A stretch of 61,850 nucleotides of DNA from Candidatus Nitrotoga sp. 1052 (GCF_927312905.1 NZ_CAKMHQ010000067.1:1-61850), one strand, 5' to 3'. Numbered from the stretch's first letter, positions 48,148 through 57,961 are shown. Made by a program: numbers and translations. The notes: a model not told the origin generated them from the sequence alone.

Positions 48148-49404
48148 TTATTTGACCTCTGAATCAATGGTAATGACTATGTCTTTTTGACCTGTTTTCA
48201 CCGGTTTCGAAAAACCCTCCAGATCTTTTGGGCTAGAAGTTACATTCCCCGACTTTGATATACGCGCTCCGACAATAAAATTAGACACAGAAGATAAGTT
48301 CAAACCTGGCACCATCGACATGCTGTCATCCAGCGTGAAATTAAACGGCAATTCCTTCACTGTCTTGCGCATAACGGCCAGCGGCGGTTTGCGTCCACCA
48401 TCCGCAGCCCGGGCGAAGATAAATACCGTGTCGGTATCTGCGATTCGCGACTTGAAGGCAGGATCAATGCGTACCGTTCCACTCACTGATCCATTCGCAA
48501 CTTTTGACTGGGTTGAGGCTCTGTCACCGGCCGGAGCGGCAGCTGCCGGGGGCAGTCCGGCCAATCCACGTGCCTCATTGATGCTGGCGCTGACCGAGGC
48601 CACCATAGGAGAGTCCGCCGGCAACAAATCAAGAATCCTTTGCCACCGTTTAATGGCGTCCTGGTAGTCCTTGCGTTCGAAAGCTGCAGAACCCGCCAGA
48701 GACAACGCCTTAAGGTTGTTCGGATCGATTTTCAGCGCCTGCTGGATTATTTTTTCTGGCTCGCCCTGCAGGGTCTGTTTGAGCATGGCCAGCATATCGG
48801 CATGATCGGTCAGCACAAAGGCGTTGTTCGGTTGCAGTGCTACAGCGCGAGCGTATGCAGCACTGGCATCCTGATAGCGATTGAGGGCGGTGTAGGAGCG
48901 GGCAAGCATCACCCAGCCATCGGCGTTGTCCGGTTCCGACTTAAGCCGTTCCGCTAGCCACGTCACCATTGCCTCAAATTGTTCAGGTGTGGCCGGATGT
49001 GCTTCGTCAACGGCCGCTGTCGGGATTTGCGGCTTTAATCCGGCTGGCGTACCCAGCATGAAATATAAAGCAATCGCCAACAAAGGTACTGAAATTACCA
49101 ACGCCGCGATCGAAGCGTTACCCCAGCGGCTATCAGTCGATGACGCAGTGGCGATTTCAGCGGCTCCTGAATCTTCCAGCACGCGACTCTCCAGATCGCT
49201 CCGCGCGTTTTGATATTGAACCTCATTCAGAGTCCCGGCTGCCAGATCTGCGTCTAATTCGCGTAACTGATCACGATAAACAGACAGATTCACCTCTGAA
49301 GGCGTGGTGGATATTGAGCTATTACCTCGTCTCAGTAATGGTGGCAGCAGAACAAGCAAAGTAACAACAATCAGAACTCCCACTATAAGCCAAAACGTTA
49401 TCAT
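48148..49404 (-). CDS. ccmI: cytochrome c biogenesis protein CcmI
   Basis: The 418-residue protein has an N-terminal membrane anchor (FWLIVGVLIVVTLLVLLPPLL), the CcmI helix (VYRDQLRELDADLAAGTL), a second anchor (about 100-118), then TPR repeats (about 140-275) and a C-terminal periplasmic domain. It chaperones apocytochrome c to the heme-ligation complex. It overlaps ccmH as ATGA. Confidence 0.93.
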   Translation of the reverse strand: MITFWLIVGVLIVVTLLVLLPPLLRRGNSSISTTPSEVNLSVYRDQLRELDADLAAGTLNEVQYQNARSDLESRVLEDSGAAEIATASSTDSRWGNASIAALVISVPLLAIALYFMLGTPAGLKPQIPTAAVDEAHPATPEQFEAMVTWLAERLKSEPDNADGWVMLARSYTALNRYQDASAAYARAVALQPNNAFVLTDHADMLAMLKQTLQGEPEKIIQQALKIDPNNLKALSLAGSAAFERKDYQDAIKRWQRILDLLPADSPMVASVSASINEARGLAGLPPAAAAPAGDRASTQSKVANGSVSGTVRIDPAFKSRIADTDTVFIFARAADGGRKPPLAVMRKTVKELPFNFTLDDSMSMVPGLNLSSVSNFIVGARISKSGNVTSSPKDLEGFSKPVKTGQKDIVITIDSEVK

Positions 49405-49877
49405 GAGTGTCCCTCGCCTCCTTTTCCAGACAACAGCGATGCCGCGCGGGCATGCTCATCTGCGCTCAGGGCGGGCGCCTGCTGCATCATCTTGCGGCGC
49501 TGGCGCAGAATGACAAAGAGCACGCCCAACCCCACAACCAGCAGTAAAAGTGGACCGAACCAGAGCAACCAGGTGGTTGATTTTACCAGCGGGCTGAACA
49601 GAACGAATTCACCATAGCGCTTTACCATGTAATCCAATATTTCCTGCTCTGATTGTCCTTGCCGCAGTTTCTCGCGCACTTGATTTTTGAGGTCAACCGC
49701 GAGCTCGGCATTGGAATCGGCAATCGTTTGGTTCTGACAGACCAGGCAGCGAAGATGTGCAGACAGATCCATAACGCGTTTTTCCAGTACAGGATCGTCC
49801 TTCGTAATAGCCGCCTGATCAGCATGAGCCAGTGGCATTAAAAGCAACAGTACAAGAAAGAGAAGTTTGCTATGCAC
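49401..49877 (-). CDS. ccmH: cytochrome c maturation protein CcmH
   Basis: The 158-residue protein has a signal peptide, the redox motif LRCLVCQNQ (CxxC near 43-46), three helices and a transmembrane helix (about 105-125). It reduces apocytochrome cysteines before heme attachment. It overlaps ccmG by 8 bp. Confidence 0.95.
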   Translation of the reverse strand: MHSKLLFLVLLLLMPLAHADQAAITKDDPVLEKRVMDLSAHLRCLVCQNQTIADSNAELAVDLKNQVREKLRQGQSEQEILDYMVKRYGEFVLFSPLVKSTTWLLWFGPLLLLVVGLGVLFVILRQRRKMMQQAPALSADEHARAASLLSGKGGEGHS

Positions 49878-50397
49878 CGTTCAACTCCTTAACTAGAGGA
49901 ATTAGTTTCTTCTGTATGAGTTCAGGCGTGAGCGCTCCGATAAATTTGTGACGGATGAGACCTGATTTATCGATGACGAAAGTTTCCGGGACACCATAGA
50001 CACCCCAGTCGATGCCAACGTTGCCCTCTCGGTCGTAGGCTGACAGGACATATGGGTCACCCGAGTTTCTTAATAAAGCCAGACCGTCATCGCGATTATC
50101 CTTGTAATTCAGCCCATAAATCGGCACCAAATTTTGCCGTCCCAACTCTACCAACAGAGGATGCTCTTGGCGACAAGTCACACACCACGAGGACCAAACG
50201 TTAAGCAACCAAACCTTGCCGCGCAAGTCCTCCGGTCCAATAGTTTTAGCGGAGTCGTGAAGTTGTGGTAGCCGAAATGTCGGTGCTACCTTGTTGATTA
50301 AGGGCGATGGAACTTCCCTGGGATTGAGTGTGAGCCCGATCCACAAGAAAATAACGAGAACAATAAAAGCCCCCAGCGGAAGAAGAAAGCGGTTCAT
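49870..50397 (-). CDS. ccmG: thiol:disulfide interchange protein CcmG/DsbE
   Basis: The 175-residue membrane-anchored thioredoxin-like protein has an N-terminal anchor (about 5-25) and the active site WCVTC (CxxC) near 76-80, followed by the family GVYGVPETFVID loop. It supplies reductant to apocytochrome c. It follows ccmF by 11 bp. Confidence 0.95.
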   Translation of the reverse strand: MNRFLLPLGAFIVLVIFLWIGLTLNPREVPSPLINKVAPTFRLPQLHDSAKTIGPEDLRGKVWLLNVWSSWCVTCRQEHPLLVELGRQNLVPIYGLNYKDNRDDGLALLRNSGDPYVLSAYDREGNVGIDWGVYGVPETFVIDKSGLIRHKFIGALTPELIQKKLIPLVKELNGA

Positions 50398-50408
50398 CGG
50401 ATTCCCTT

Positions 50409-52361
50409 TCAGCGCTGCGTGGGTGACTTTAATGGCAGTCTATAGCGACGATCGCTCACCGCCAGCAAACCGCCAAGCGCCATGAGTAAGCAGCCGCCCC
50501 AGATCCAGTTAACCATCGGTTTGTGCTGGATGCGCATAACCCACTCGTCCCTGCTGATTTGTTCGCCAAGCGCAACATAAAGATCGCGGAACAGGCTCGT
50601 GTAAATGGCCCCTTCGGTCATGGCTGAATCCTGCATGGTATAAAGGCGCTTTTCAGGATAGAGCGTGTCTATCTTCGCTCCGTTCTGTGTTACCTCCAGA
50701 GTGCCGCGAATTCCGCTGTAATTCGGCCCTTTCATTTTCTCCATGGCAAGCAAGCGAAAGGCGTATCCATCCAGCGTGGTCACGTCACCCACACGCAGAC
50801 GCATTTCACTGCTGGTTTCATAGCCCTTGACCAAAGTCACGCCGAGAATAAACACGCCAATTCCAGCGTGGGCGAGCAGCATGCCGTAAGTGGAGCGAGA
50901 CGTGCCGCGCAGCGTTGCCCAAGCGCTCCCACTAGTGGATCCTCGCACTCGAGCGACTAGGTAGGCCATGCTTGTGAGTAATGCCCACATTCCCAGGGAC
51001 GTCCCGGCTACCACCGGCGCCGTCCAGCGTCCGAACCAGAATGGCACAAGTATGCCTAATGCCACACTGACGATAAACCACGGCAGCAGATGTTTAAATA
51101 CTTTCGCCAGGCTGGCCTGCTGCCATGGTGTGCGTGGCCCGATGCCCATCAAGAAAACGGCAATCGCCATGATAGGCGCAAACACTGCTTCAAAATAAGG
51201 TGGCCCGACTGAAATTTTACCCATATTCAATGCATCCAAGAATAAAGGATAGAGCGTGCCAAGGAATACTGCGCCAGCGGCAGCGACCAGAAGCACATTG
51301 TTCAAAAGTAGCATCGACTCACGTGAAATTAATCCGAATCCGCTGCCCAACCCCACTTTCGGCGCGCGCCACGCAAATAGCACAAGCGAACCGCCAACCA
51401 CGACACTCAGGAATGCCAAAATAAAAAGTCCGCGCGCCGGATCTGTAGCAAAAGAATGCACGGAAGTCAGCACTCCAGAGCGCACTAGGAAGGTTCCGAG
51501 CAGGCTTAAGGAAAAAGCGATAATGGCCAGCAATACGGTCCAGTTTTTGAACGCACCGCGTTTTTCCGTTACTGCCAGGGAGTGGATTAGTGCAGTGCCC
51601 ACCAGCCAAGGCATGAACGAAGCATTCTCGACCGGATCCCAAAACCACCAGCCGCCCCAGCCCAACTCATAATAGGCCCACCAGCTACCGAGCATGATGC
51701 CAAGCGTAAGAAACATCCACGCCACTGTGGTCCATGGCCGTGACCAGCGCGCCCAAGTTGCATCAAGCTTGCCCCCGATCAAGGCCGCGATGGCGAAAGA
51801 AAAGGCCACCGAAAAGCCTACATAACCCATATACAGTAAGGGCGGGTGGAATATCATGCCGGGATCTTGCAACAAAGGATTCAGGTCGCGGCCATCCATT
51901 GCGGCTGGTAGCAAGCGTTCAAAGGGGTTGGAGGTGAACAATGTAAAAGAAAGAAAGCCAACACTGATTAGCCCCATTACGCCCAATACGCGTGCCAGCA
52001 TCTCTTCCGGCAAACGCTTGCTGAACAGCGTCACCGCCAGCATCCACCCGCCGAGCATCAGCATCCATAAAAGCAGCGAGCCTTCATGCCCGCCCCACAC
52101 CGCAGCGATGCGGTACTGAACCGGCAACAACGAGTTTGAGTGGGCGGCAACGTATTTAACCGAGAAATCGTTGGTCACAAAGGTGTAAACGAGACAACCG
52201 AAGGCGATAGCGATGAAGGCAAGTTGTCCACGAGCTGCCGGGCGGGCGAGTGCCATCAGCCGCCGATTGCCGCGCATGCTGCCCGCTATAGGTAGTACGC
52301 CCAGCATTAGCGCCAGCACGAGCGCCAGCATGAGGGAAAAATTACCGATCTCGGGTATCAT
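50409..52361 (-). CDS. ccmF: cytochrome c heme lyase CcmF
   Basis: The 650-residue protein has about fifteen transmembrane helices and the heme-handling WWD motif (WGGWWFWDPVENASFMPW, near 235). It attaches heme to apocytochrome c with CcmH and CcmI. It heads a ccmFGHI operon; ccmABCDE are not in the window, and the 280 bp upstream contain no ccm gene. Confidence 0.96.
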   Translation of the reverse strand: MIPEIGNFSLMLALVLALMLGVLPIAGSMRGNRRLMALARPAARGQLAFIAIAFGCLVYTFVTNDFSVKYVAAHSNSLLPVQYRIAAVWGGHEGSLLLWMLMLGGWMLAVTLFSKRLPEEMLARVLGVMGLISVGFLSFTLFTSNPFERLLPAAMDGRDLNPLLQDPGMIFHPPLLYMGYVGFSVAFSFAIAALIGGKLDATWARWSRPWTTVAWMFLTLGIMLGSWWAYYELGWGGWWFWDPVENASFMPWLVGTALIHSLAVTEKRGAFKNWTVLLAIIAFSLSLLGTFLVRSGVLTSVHSFATDPARGLFILAFLSVVVGGSLVLFAWRAPKVGLGSGFGLISRESMLLLNNVLLVAAAGAVFLGTLYPLFLDALNMGKISVGPPYFEAVFAPIMAIAVFLMGIGPRTPWQQASLAKVFKHLLPWFIVSVALGILVPFWFGRWTAPVVAGTSLGMWALLTSMAYLVARVRGSTSGSAWATLRGTSRSTYGMLLAHAGIGVFILGVTLVKGYETSSEMRLRVGDVTTLDGYAFRLLAMEKMKGPNYSGIRGTLEVTQNGAKIDTLYPEKRLYTMQDSAMTEGAIYTSLFRDLYVALGEQISRDEWVMRIQHKPMVNWIWGGCLLMALGGLLAVSDRRYRLPLKSPTQR

Positions 52362-52644
52362 TTTCCGCCCCCTTGTCCGCTATAAACACAACCAACCGCT
52401 ATCCACGTATTTGATTCGGTCTTGCCCGGTGTTGGTAGTTTGTTCATTAGCTTCATTTTTCCAAATTTTAAGAATTTAATTTAAACAGATGCGTCTTTAA
52501 AGTTTCGCATCATATGCCTCTCATGACGTGGCACAATTTTTAATTTTAACATGGACATTCTAGTTTTTTTAAAACAACTTCGAGTAAGACCACTGTTCGT
52601 GCCAAAGGTGCAAGTATCTCTTGTGCCATTGCCTCCTGAAATAT

Positions 52645-53436
52645 TCAAGGAGACCCGTTTTCCTTAAGATTAATATCGTAATCAACCGTCAGCGGTGCAT
52701 GGTCACTAAAGCGCTGATCCATATAGATGCTGGCTGATCGGGCGGACTGTGCAATACCCGGCGTGGCAATGTGGTAGTCAATACGCCAGCCCACATTTTT
52801 TGCCCAAGCCTGGCCTCGATTTGACCACCATGTGTAAGCTTCCAGTTCGGGATGAAGATGACGGAACACGTCTACGAACCCAACTTCATTAAATAGTTCA
52901 GTAAGCCAGGCACGTTCTTCTGGCAGAAAGCCGGAGTTCTTGCGGTTGCCGCGCCAATTTCTCAAATCCTTTTCGGTGTGGGCTACGTTCCAGTCGCCGC
53001 ATAACAACACCTCACGTCCACTGGCATGAAGTTCACGCAGATGCGGCATGAAGGCAGCCATAAACTGAAATTTTACCGTCTGGCGCACCTCACCGCTGGA
53101 ACCGGAAGGAAGGTAAAGCGACACGACACTTAAGTTGCCGAACCGCGTTTCAATATAACGCCCTTCGCTGTCGAATTCAGGTATGCCCAGCCCTTCAATT
53201 ACTGTTTGCGGCTTTTGCCTGCAATAGATACCCACGCCGCTATAACCCTTTTTTTCGGCATAGTGGAAATAGCCGTGGTAACCGGATGGAGCTAACATTT
53301 CCGGCGTCATGTCAGCGGCTTGCGCTTTGAGTTCCTGCACACAGACAATGTCGGCATCCTGCTGCGCCAGCCATGGAAACAACCCCTTGCTGCAGGCAGA
53401 ACGAATTCCGTTGAGGTTAATGCTGATGACGCGCAC
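52645..53436 (-). CDS. xthA: exodeoxyribonuclease III
   Basis: The 263-residue protein is an AP endonuclease/3' exonuclease of base excision repair. Motifs are INLNGIRSA, VQELKAQ (metal Glu), CGDWNVAHTEKDLRN, and the final FSDHAPLTVDY (catalytic Asp-His). It starts with GTG, preceded by GGAG. It diverges from pyrE across 67 bp. Confidence 0.95.
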   Translation of the reverse strand: MRVISINLNGIRSACSKGLFPWLAQQDADIVCVQELKAQAADMTPEMLAPSGYHGYFHYAEKKGYSGVGIYCRQKPQTVIEGLGIPEFDSEGRYIETRFGNLSVVSLYLPSGSSGEVRQTVKFQFMAAFMPHLRELHASGREVLLCGDWNVAHTEKDLRNWRGNRKNSGFLPEERAWLTELFNEVGFVDVFRHLHPELEAYTWWSNRGQAWAKNVGWRIDYHIATPGIAQSARSASIYMDQRFSDHAPLTVDYDINLKENGSP

Positions 53437-53503
53437 TAAAATTCTCCATAAGCAAAGCTTGTAATTATAATGGCGGCACGTCTAAATTTTTGATCTATCT
53501 GCC

Positions 53504-54163
53504 ATGTCTAATTTCCGCCAGGACTTCATCCGTTTCGCCATCCAACAAGAGGTATTGTGTTTCGGTGAATTCAAAACCAAGGCTGGCCGCTTATCGCCCT
53601 ATTTTTTTAATGCGGGTCTGTTTAACGATGGGGAATCGTTGAAACAAGTTACACAGTTTTACGCGCAGGCCATCCTGTTCTCAGCAATCCCCTTCGACAT
53701 GTTGTACGGCCCTGCTTATAAAGGTATTCCGCTCGCCGCGGGAACAGCCATTGCTCTAGCAGAAAAAGGCCGCAATGTACCTTACTGCTTTAACCGCAAG
53801 GAAGCCAAAGACCATGGTGAAGGCGGTAGCACGGTGGGGGCGAAACTGCAGGGACGTGTGCTGATTATCGATGATGTTATTTCCGCTGGAACCTCGGTCC
53901 GGGAATCCATAGCCTTGATCCGTGCAGCGGGCGCAACGCCCTGCGGGGTGGTCATTGCATTGGATCGCATGGAACTGGGACAACAAACAGAGCGGAATGA
54001 AGATGAACTTTCCGCAGCACAGGAAGTACAGCGCACCTATGGTATTCCGGTGGTGTCAATTGCTACATTGGATGATTTGCTTGGTTATTTGCAGGATAAT
54101 CCAGCGATGGTGCAAAATCTTCAAGCAGTACAATCCTACCGTGATCGTTATGGGATAGCGTAA
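53504..54163 (+). CDS. pyrE: orotate phosphoribosyltransferase
   Basis: The 219-residue enzyme converts orotate and PRPP to OMP. The PRPP motif [17 protein letters not shown] and the [10 protein letters not shown] and [14 protein letters not shown] blocks are present. It is followed 5 bp later by a DUF4124 gene. Confidence 0.96.
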   Translation: MSNFRQDFIRFAIQQEVLCFGEFKTKAGRLSPYFFNAGLFNDGESLKQVTQFYAQAILFSAIPFDMLYGPAYKGIPLAAGTAIALAEKGRNVPYCFNRKEAKDHGEGGSTVGAKLQGRVLIIDDVISAGTSVRESIALIRAAGATPCGVVIALDRMELGQQTERNEDELSAAQEVQRTYGIPVVSIATLDDLLGYLQDNPAMVQNLQAVQSYRDRYGIA

Positions 54164-54168
54164 ATAAG

Positions 54169-54783
54169 ATGAAAATTTTTAGTGCATGTCTAGTGTTGAT
54201 TGTTGTGGCCTTCAGTACAACAGCCGAAGCAAAACTATATAAATGGGTGGACGACAAGGGCGTGACCCATTACGGCGAAGTCATTCCTCCAGAATATACC
54301 AACAAAAGTAATGCGCAATTAAGCGATAAGGGCCGTGTGATCAAACGAACCGAGGAAATAAATAATAAAGAGCGGCGCGCCAATGAGGAGGATGAGGCCA
54401 AAAAACGTATTGACAATGAAGCCAAGCTTGAACAAAGCCGCAAAGACAAAGCGTTGCAGAACACTTTCAGTAGCGAGAAGGAAATTGACCTGGCTCGCGA
54501 TCGCAACTTGCATCAAGTAGAGTCACTTATCAGCAGCATACAGTCACTGCAAAAAACAGCTCGGGAGAACTTAAAAAACTATCAGCAGGAAGCAGAAGAA
54601 AGAAAACGCGCTGGCAAAAAGCTCCATGCTTCATTGCAAGCCGACATTACTGAGAGCGAGAATAAATTAGCTAAATTGCAACTGGATTTGGTCAAGGCTC
54701 AAGAAAAGGCGGCCGCAGTTAAAGCGAGTTATGAAGCCGACAAGATGCGCTTCCGCGAGCTGAGCGGGGGCGCCAAGAAATAA
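54169..54783 (+). CDS. exported DUF4124 protein with coiled coil
   Basis: The 204-residue protein has a signal peptide (cleavage after AEA near 22), then the DUF4124 signature KLYKWVDDKGVTHYGE (23-38) and a long charged helical coiled-coil region (about 60-200). Such proteins occur widely in betaproteobacteria and their function is unknown. It is probably co-transcribed with pyrE. Confidence 0.8.
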   Translation: MKIFSACLVLIVVAFSTTAEAKLYKWVDDKGVTHYGEVIPPEYTNKSNAQLSDKGRVIKRTEEINNKERRANEEDEAKKRIDNEAKLEQSRKDKALQNTFSSEKEIDLARDRNLHQVESLISSIQSLQKTARENLKNYQQEAEERKRAGKKLHASLQADITESENKLAKLQLDLVKAQEKAAAVKASYEADKMRFRELSGGAKK

Positions 54784-54851
54784 GCAAAGGGCGCCTGAAA
54801 TTCCCAATTCTCTTCCCCTGTTTGTTTCTTTGTTTCAAAACTGGCATCGCA

Positions 54852-55493
54852 ATGGGGTTCACTATGGATTCGTTAGGCAGCCGAGCGCATTTTTCAATGG
54901 AATCTAAGCTTTTTGAGGTAGCTCTGGAACGAGTAGTAAAAACATGGAAAACCTACATTACGGCAATTTGCATTCTTCACCTCACGCTGATAATCGACGC
55001 ACTAAGTGGATTTTCATTCCTACGGGGAGGGGAGCCAATCGACCTTGCCGGATTCAAAGTCGTTCGTGAAGCTCTCTCTGCAACGTATGGCATACTCTTC
55101 TCTCTATTCGTGGCGAATGCATTTCTCGAATCCCGCCTGCTCAAATCCCGCTCATCCACTACCGACCTTTCCACGGCAAACAGGTTTTCTGCGCTAGATC
55201 TATGGTTCATCTCGCCATTTTCGGACTCGCAGATTCTGCGCAAAGCGTTCTGGTTTTTGTTTATTGTCGGATACCTTTTACTTGCGCAATTAAGCTTTGT
55301 TCATCTTCTTTTTTCGGAGAAGCTTTCTGATCCAACCCGAATGTCACCAGGAATATTCGCGGCGATTGGAGCAATCGATTTCATCCTACTCGTTATTTGC
55401 ATACCATTCGGATATCGGATCTATCAGAACTTTCAGCACGTCCGATCTATGCTTCACAAGGGTGACCAAGCCCGGTTGGGCTTAATGAAATGA
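54852..55493 (+). CDS. hypothetical four-helix membrane protein
   Basis: The frame opens with a TTG at 54822, but ATG 54852 or 54864 is more likely; 213 residues from 54852. Hydrophobic segments lie near 40-60, 85-100, 130-155 and 175-195. No family is recognised. Its last codons (QARLGLMK, stop) form the left arm and loop of a 14-bp hairpin. Confidence 0.55.
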   Translation: MGFTMDSLGSRAHFSMESKLFEVALERVVKTWKTYITAICILHLTLIIDALSGFSFLRGGEPIDLAGFKVVREALSATYGILFSLFVANAFLESRLLKSRSSTTDLSTANRFSALDLWFISPFSDSQILRKAFWFLFIVGYLLLAQLSFVHLLFSEKLSDPTRMSPGIFAAIGAIDFILLVICIPFGYRIYQNFQHVRSMLHKGDQARLGLMK

Positions 55494-55506
55494 AGCCCAA
55501 CCGGGC
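55470..55506. repeat. 14-bp hairpin, family member 1
   Basis: GCCCGGTTGGGCTT (55470-55483) and its exact inverse (55493-55506) enclose AATGAAATG. It spans the stop codon of the membrane protein gene. A closely related hairpin lies at 58067 and a half-copy at 57351. No T run follows. Confidence 0.85.
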
Positions 55507-55588
55507 TCTCTAGTTTGACGAATAGATGCCGTAATATTAACAAATTCCTTTTACGTAAAACCTCAAAATATTTCCAATGTAGGCATCC

Positions 55589-56107
55589 ATGACAAACAAC
55601 ACAAAGTACTTCGCTGTAATTTTTGCATCAATTATTTCAATGTGCGGATGCGCAACGGTTGACACTTTTCAAAAAATGAATTCAGCCGAAAGAGCGCACT
55701 ATGTCTGCTCCAGAGATACTTACTATGAACGCTTGAACAATGATGAGTTAAGCCAACGAGCCAGAATTGACGATATCAGCAGTACTTTAGCGCGCGGCTA
55801 TCGAGTGCATAAATCCTGCAGAACCGTAAAAGTGGAAAAGCCTGACACTGTCTCCTGCACATCTAGTGGCGCAGGAGGAACTTACATCAATACCGATTGC
55901 AGGCAAAACACAAAAATAACTTATGAGAATGTTTGTACTGAAACACCGGTAGCTATCGACGCAAATTTGGAAAGAGGGAATCTTAAAGTATCCAGAGATC
56001 TGATGGAAAGAGCCATGATCGAAAAGAATAATGTATATAGCCATTGCTATTCATTGGTTGAGCCGATGTCCGCTGAGCAAGCCTTTAGTTATTACAAAAA
56101 CAGATGA
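55589..56107 (+). CDS. hypothetical lipoprotein
   Basis: The 172-residue protein has a lipoprotein signal ending SMCGC (lipid Cys near 21). The mature part has six or more further cysteines (VCSR, SCRTV, VSCTSS, DCRQN, NVCTE, SHCYS), suggesting disulfides. No family is recognised. It lies between two accessory genes. Confidence 0.6.
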   Translation: MTNNTKYFAVIFASIISMCGCATVDTFQKMNSAERAHYVCSRDTYYERLNNDELSQRARIDDISSTLARGYRVHKSCRTVKVEKPDTVSCTSSGAGGTYINTDCRQNTKITYENVCTETPVAIDANLERGNLKVSRDLMERAMIEKNNVYSHCYSLVEPMSAEQAFSYYKNR

Positions 56108-56220
56108 ATGAATCCTAGGGAAGAGCTTGACGTTAAAGACGGTATCTACCGCGCTCATTTCATATTGGAAGAGGCTCACACATGACAGATTGCGTCAAAT
56201 GAGCTATAGTAAAAACTTAT

Positions 56221-56859
56221 ATGAGCGGGATATATTTTATGGTAAAGCAAGTACACTCAGTAAAACAACGTACGAAAGTCCGCGAACGCGGCCATTCTGG
56301 CGATAAGCTTTCTAAAGTCATATCTGTATCAAAAAAACAAGGCCAGATCAGACGACCGAGATCGCCGAATACATGCATAGCCGTTTCCGAGGCAGAGTGT
56401 CTGACAGCCACAATTGCAACCACAATTAATTTTAACCAACCCGACACTTTTTATTTCGCTAGCGGGATTGAGTACGTGCAAGTGATTCGCAAAGGTGTGC
56501 CAGCAGCCTTGTTGGATTTTATTATTCAAAAAATGCATATCCCGAAGGATCGTTTGTACACTTCGTTGCATCTTCCTCGTTCAACCGTTGATCGCAAAAT
56601 CCGAAACAAAGAAACACTAACCCCTGAACAATCGGAACGTGTGCTTGGGCTTGAGCGTCTTGTTGGTCAGGTCGAGGTCATGGTTAACCAATCAGGAAAT
56701 CCAGAAGGTTTCGATGCGAATCGCTGGGTCGGTGAATGGCTCGATAGCCCATTGCCTGCGCTCGGCGGAAAAAAGCCGGCAGACTACATGGATACAATGG
56801 AGGGACAGAAGCTTGTATCCAATTTACTTGCTCAATCGCAATCGGGAGCCTATGCATAA
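56221..56859 (+). CDS. Xre/MbcA/ParS-type antitoxin of a RES module
   Basis: The 212-residue protein has a helix-turn-helix-like region (about 105-145, LHLPRSTVDRKIRNKETLTPEQ) and a C-terminal toxin-binding domain (about 145-212, GLERLVGQVEVMVN ... LDSPLPALGGKKPADYM). This is the antitoxin of RES-Xre toxin-antitoxin pairs. It overlaps the toxin gene by one base (TAATG). Its N terminus is longer than usual; ATG 56239 is an alternative start. Confidence 0.85.
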   Translation: MSGIYFMVKQVHSVKQRTKVRERGHSGDKLSKVISVSKKQGQIRRPRSPNTCIAVSEAECLTATIATTINFNQPDTFYFASGIEYVQVIRKGVPAALLDFIIQKMHIPKDRLYTSLHLPRSTVDRKIRNKETLTPEQSERVLGLERLVGQVEVMVNQSGNPEGFDANRWVGEWLDSPLPALGGKKPADYMDTMEGQKLVSNLLAQSQSGAYA

Positions 56860-57332
56860 TGATTGTTTGGCGGATTGCAACTGACACCCCAGACTATACC
56901 GCCGACGACCTTTCAGGAACCGGAGCTAAAAACACTGGTGGTAGATGGAACCGTCCGAAGCTTCTTGCTGTCCTTTATTGCGCCAATACGCCATCGCTGG
57001 CCTGCCTAGAAACATTAGCCCATCTCGGCGCAAGCAGCTTGCCTTTGAACCGTTGTCTGGTCGAAATCGATATTCCTGATCCGGTATGGAAAATTCGCCA
57101 AACCCATATGCAGTATTCAATGCCAGTCGGTTGGGATGCCATTCCAGCTGGGAAAGTGAGTCTAGATTTTGGAGATGCATGGCTGAGGGCGTGTAAAACT
57201 GCAGTTATGGTTGTGCCGTCAGCAATAGTGCCCGAAGATTCAGTAATCCTCATCAATCCGCAACATCCCGATTCGGTAAAAATCACATCTAGGAAGGTCC
57301 GGAAATGGTCGTACGATCCGAGGTTGCGCTAA
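56859..57332 (+). CDS. RES-domain toxin
   Basis: The 157-residue protein has the RES fold: GGRWNRP near 30-36 with the R of the active site, LYCANTPSLACLETLAHL near 42-60 (Tyr and Glu), and SAIVPED near 122-128 with the Ser. RES toxins consume NAD+ by glycohydrolysis or phosphorolysis. The antitoxin is encoded directly upstream. Confidence 0.88.
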   Translation: MIVWRIATDTPDYTADDLSGTGAKNTGGRWNRPKLLAVLYCANTPSLACLETLAHLGASSLPLNRCLVEIDIPDPVWKIRQTHMQYSMPVGWDAIPAGKVSLDFGDAWLRACKTAVMVVPSAIVPEDSVILINPQHPDSVKITSRKVRKWSYDPRLR

Positions 57333-57350
57333 ATTAATCAAATAGGTAAA

Positions 57351-57366
57351 GCCCGGTTGGGCTGAA
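57351..57366. repeat. half-copy of the hairpin family
   Basis: GCCCGGTTGGGCTGAA repeats the left arm of the hairpin at 55470, lying between the convergent RES toxin and HigA-type genes. The right arm is missing; the HigA stop codon follows directly. Confidence 0.7.
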
Positions 57367-57672
57367 TCACGCGCGCATCACCGCACGCTGCACACGTGGA
57401 TGTTTTTTCTTCGATGCTTGCCACAAATCATAAGACGCCTGCCCACGCAACCAGCTTTCTGCACTGGGGCCGCCTTCCGGTGTTGCCAGCCATGCTTCCA
57501 AGCGCAAAGCTAGATCGGCGGAGATTCCTGCCCGCTCGTTAATTACGCGCGACAACTGCACTCTGGACATGCCTAACTGTCGTGCAGCCTCTGCCACTGA
57601 AATCCCCAGCGCGGGCAATACGTCTTCACGCAAGGTTGCCGCCGGATGCGGCGGATTAAACATCTTTGCCAT
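57367..57672 (-). CDS. higA: HigA-type antitoxin
   Basis: The 101-residue protein begins MAKMFNPPHPAATLREDVLPALG, typical of HigA antidotes, and has a helix-turn-helix (about 26-60; VAEAARQLGMSRVQLSRVIN). It lies 10 bp after the toxin gene, in the toxin-first order usual for higBA, and probably represses the pair. Confidence 0.9.
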   Translation of the reverse strand: MAKMFNPPHPAATLREDVLPALGISVAEAARQLGMSRVQLSRVINERAGISADLALRLEAWLATPEGGPSAESWLRGQASYDLWQASKKKHPRVQRAVMRA

Positions 57673-57682
57673 TTTTCACCTC

Positions 57683-57961
57683 TCAATGATAGTCCTGATA
57701 ATTCACCAAAATGGCATCCTCGCCTTCAAACGCGAAAGTCAGCCGCCAATTGCCATTCACCCAAACCGACCAATGGCCTGATAAGTCACCGCTCAACGGA
57801 CGCCACTTCCAACCTGGCATGTTCATGTCCGATGCGGTGCGCGCATCGTTCAACTGCCGCAACTGGCAAGCCAGTTTGGCCGCGTGTGAAGGCTGTATAC
57901 CTGCCTTGCTGCCGCTCTCGAAAAATGCCTTGATACCTTTATGCTGGAAGGTCTTTATCAT
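57683..57961 (-). CDS. higB: HigB/RelE-family toxin
   Basis: The 92-residue protein starts MIKTFQHKGIKAFFESG and carries the RelE-fold core WRPLSGDLSGHWSVWVNGNWRLTFAFEG. Such toxins cut mRNA on the ribosome. The genes run opposite to the RES pair. Confidence 0.9.
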   Translation of the reverse strand: MIKTFQHKGIKAFFESGSKAGIQPSHAAKLACQLRQLNDARTASDMNMPGWKWRPLSGDLSGHWSVWVNGNWRLTFAFEGEDAILVNYQDYH

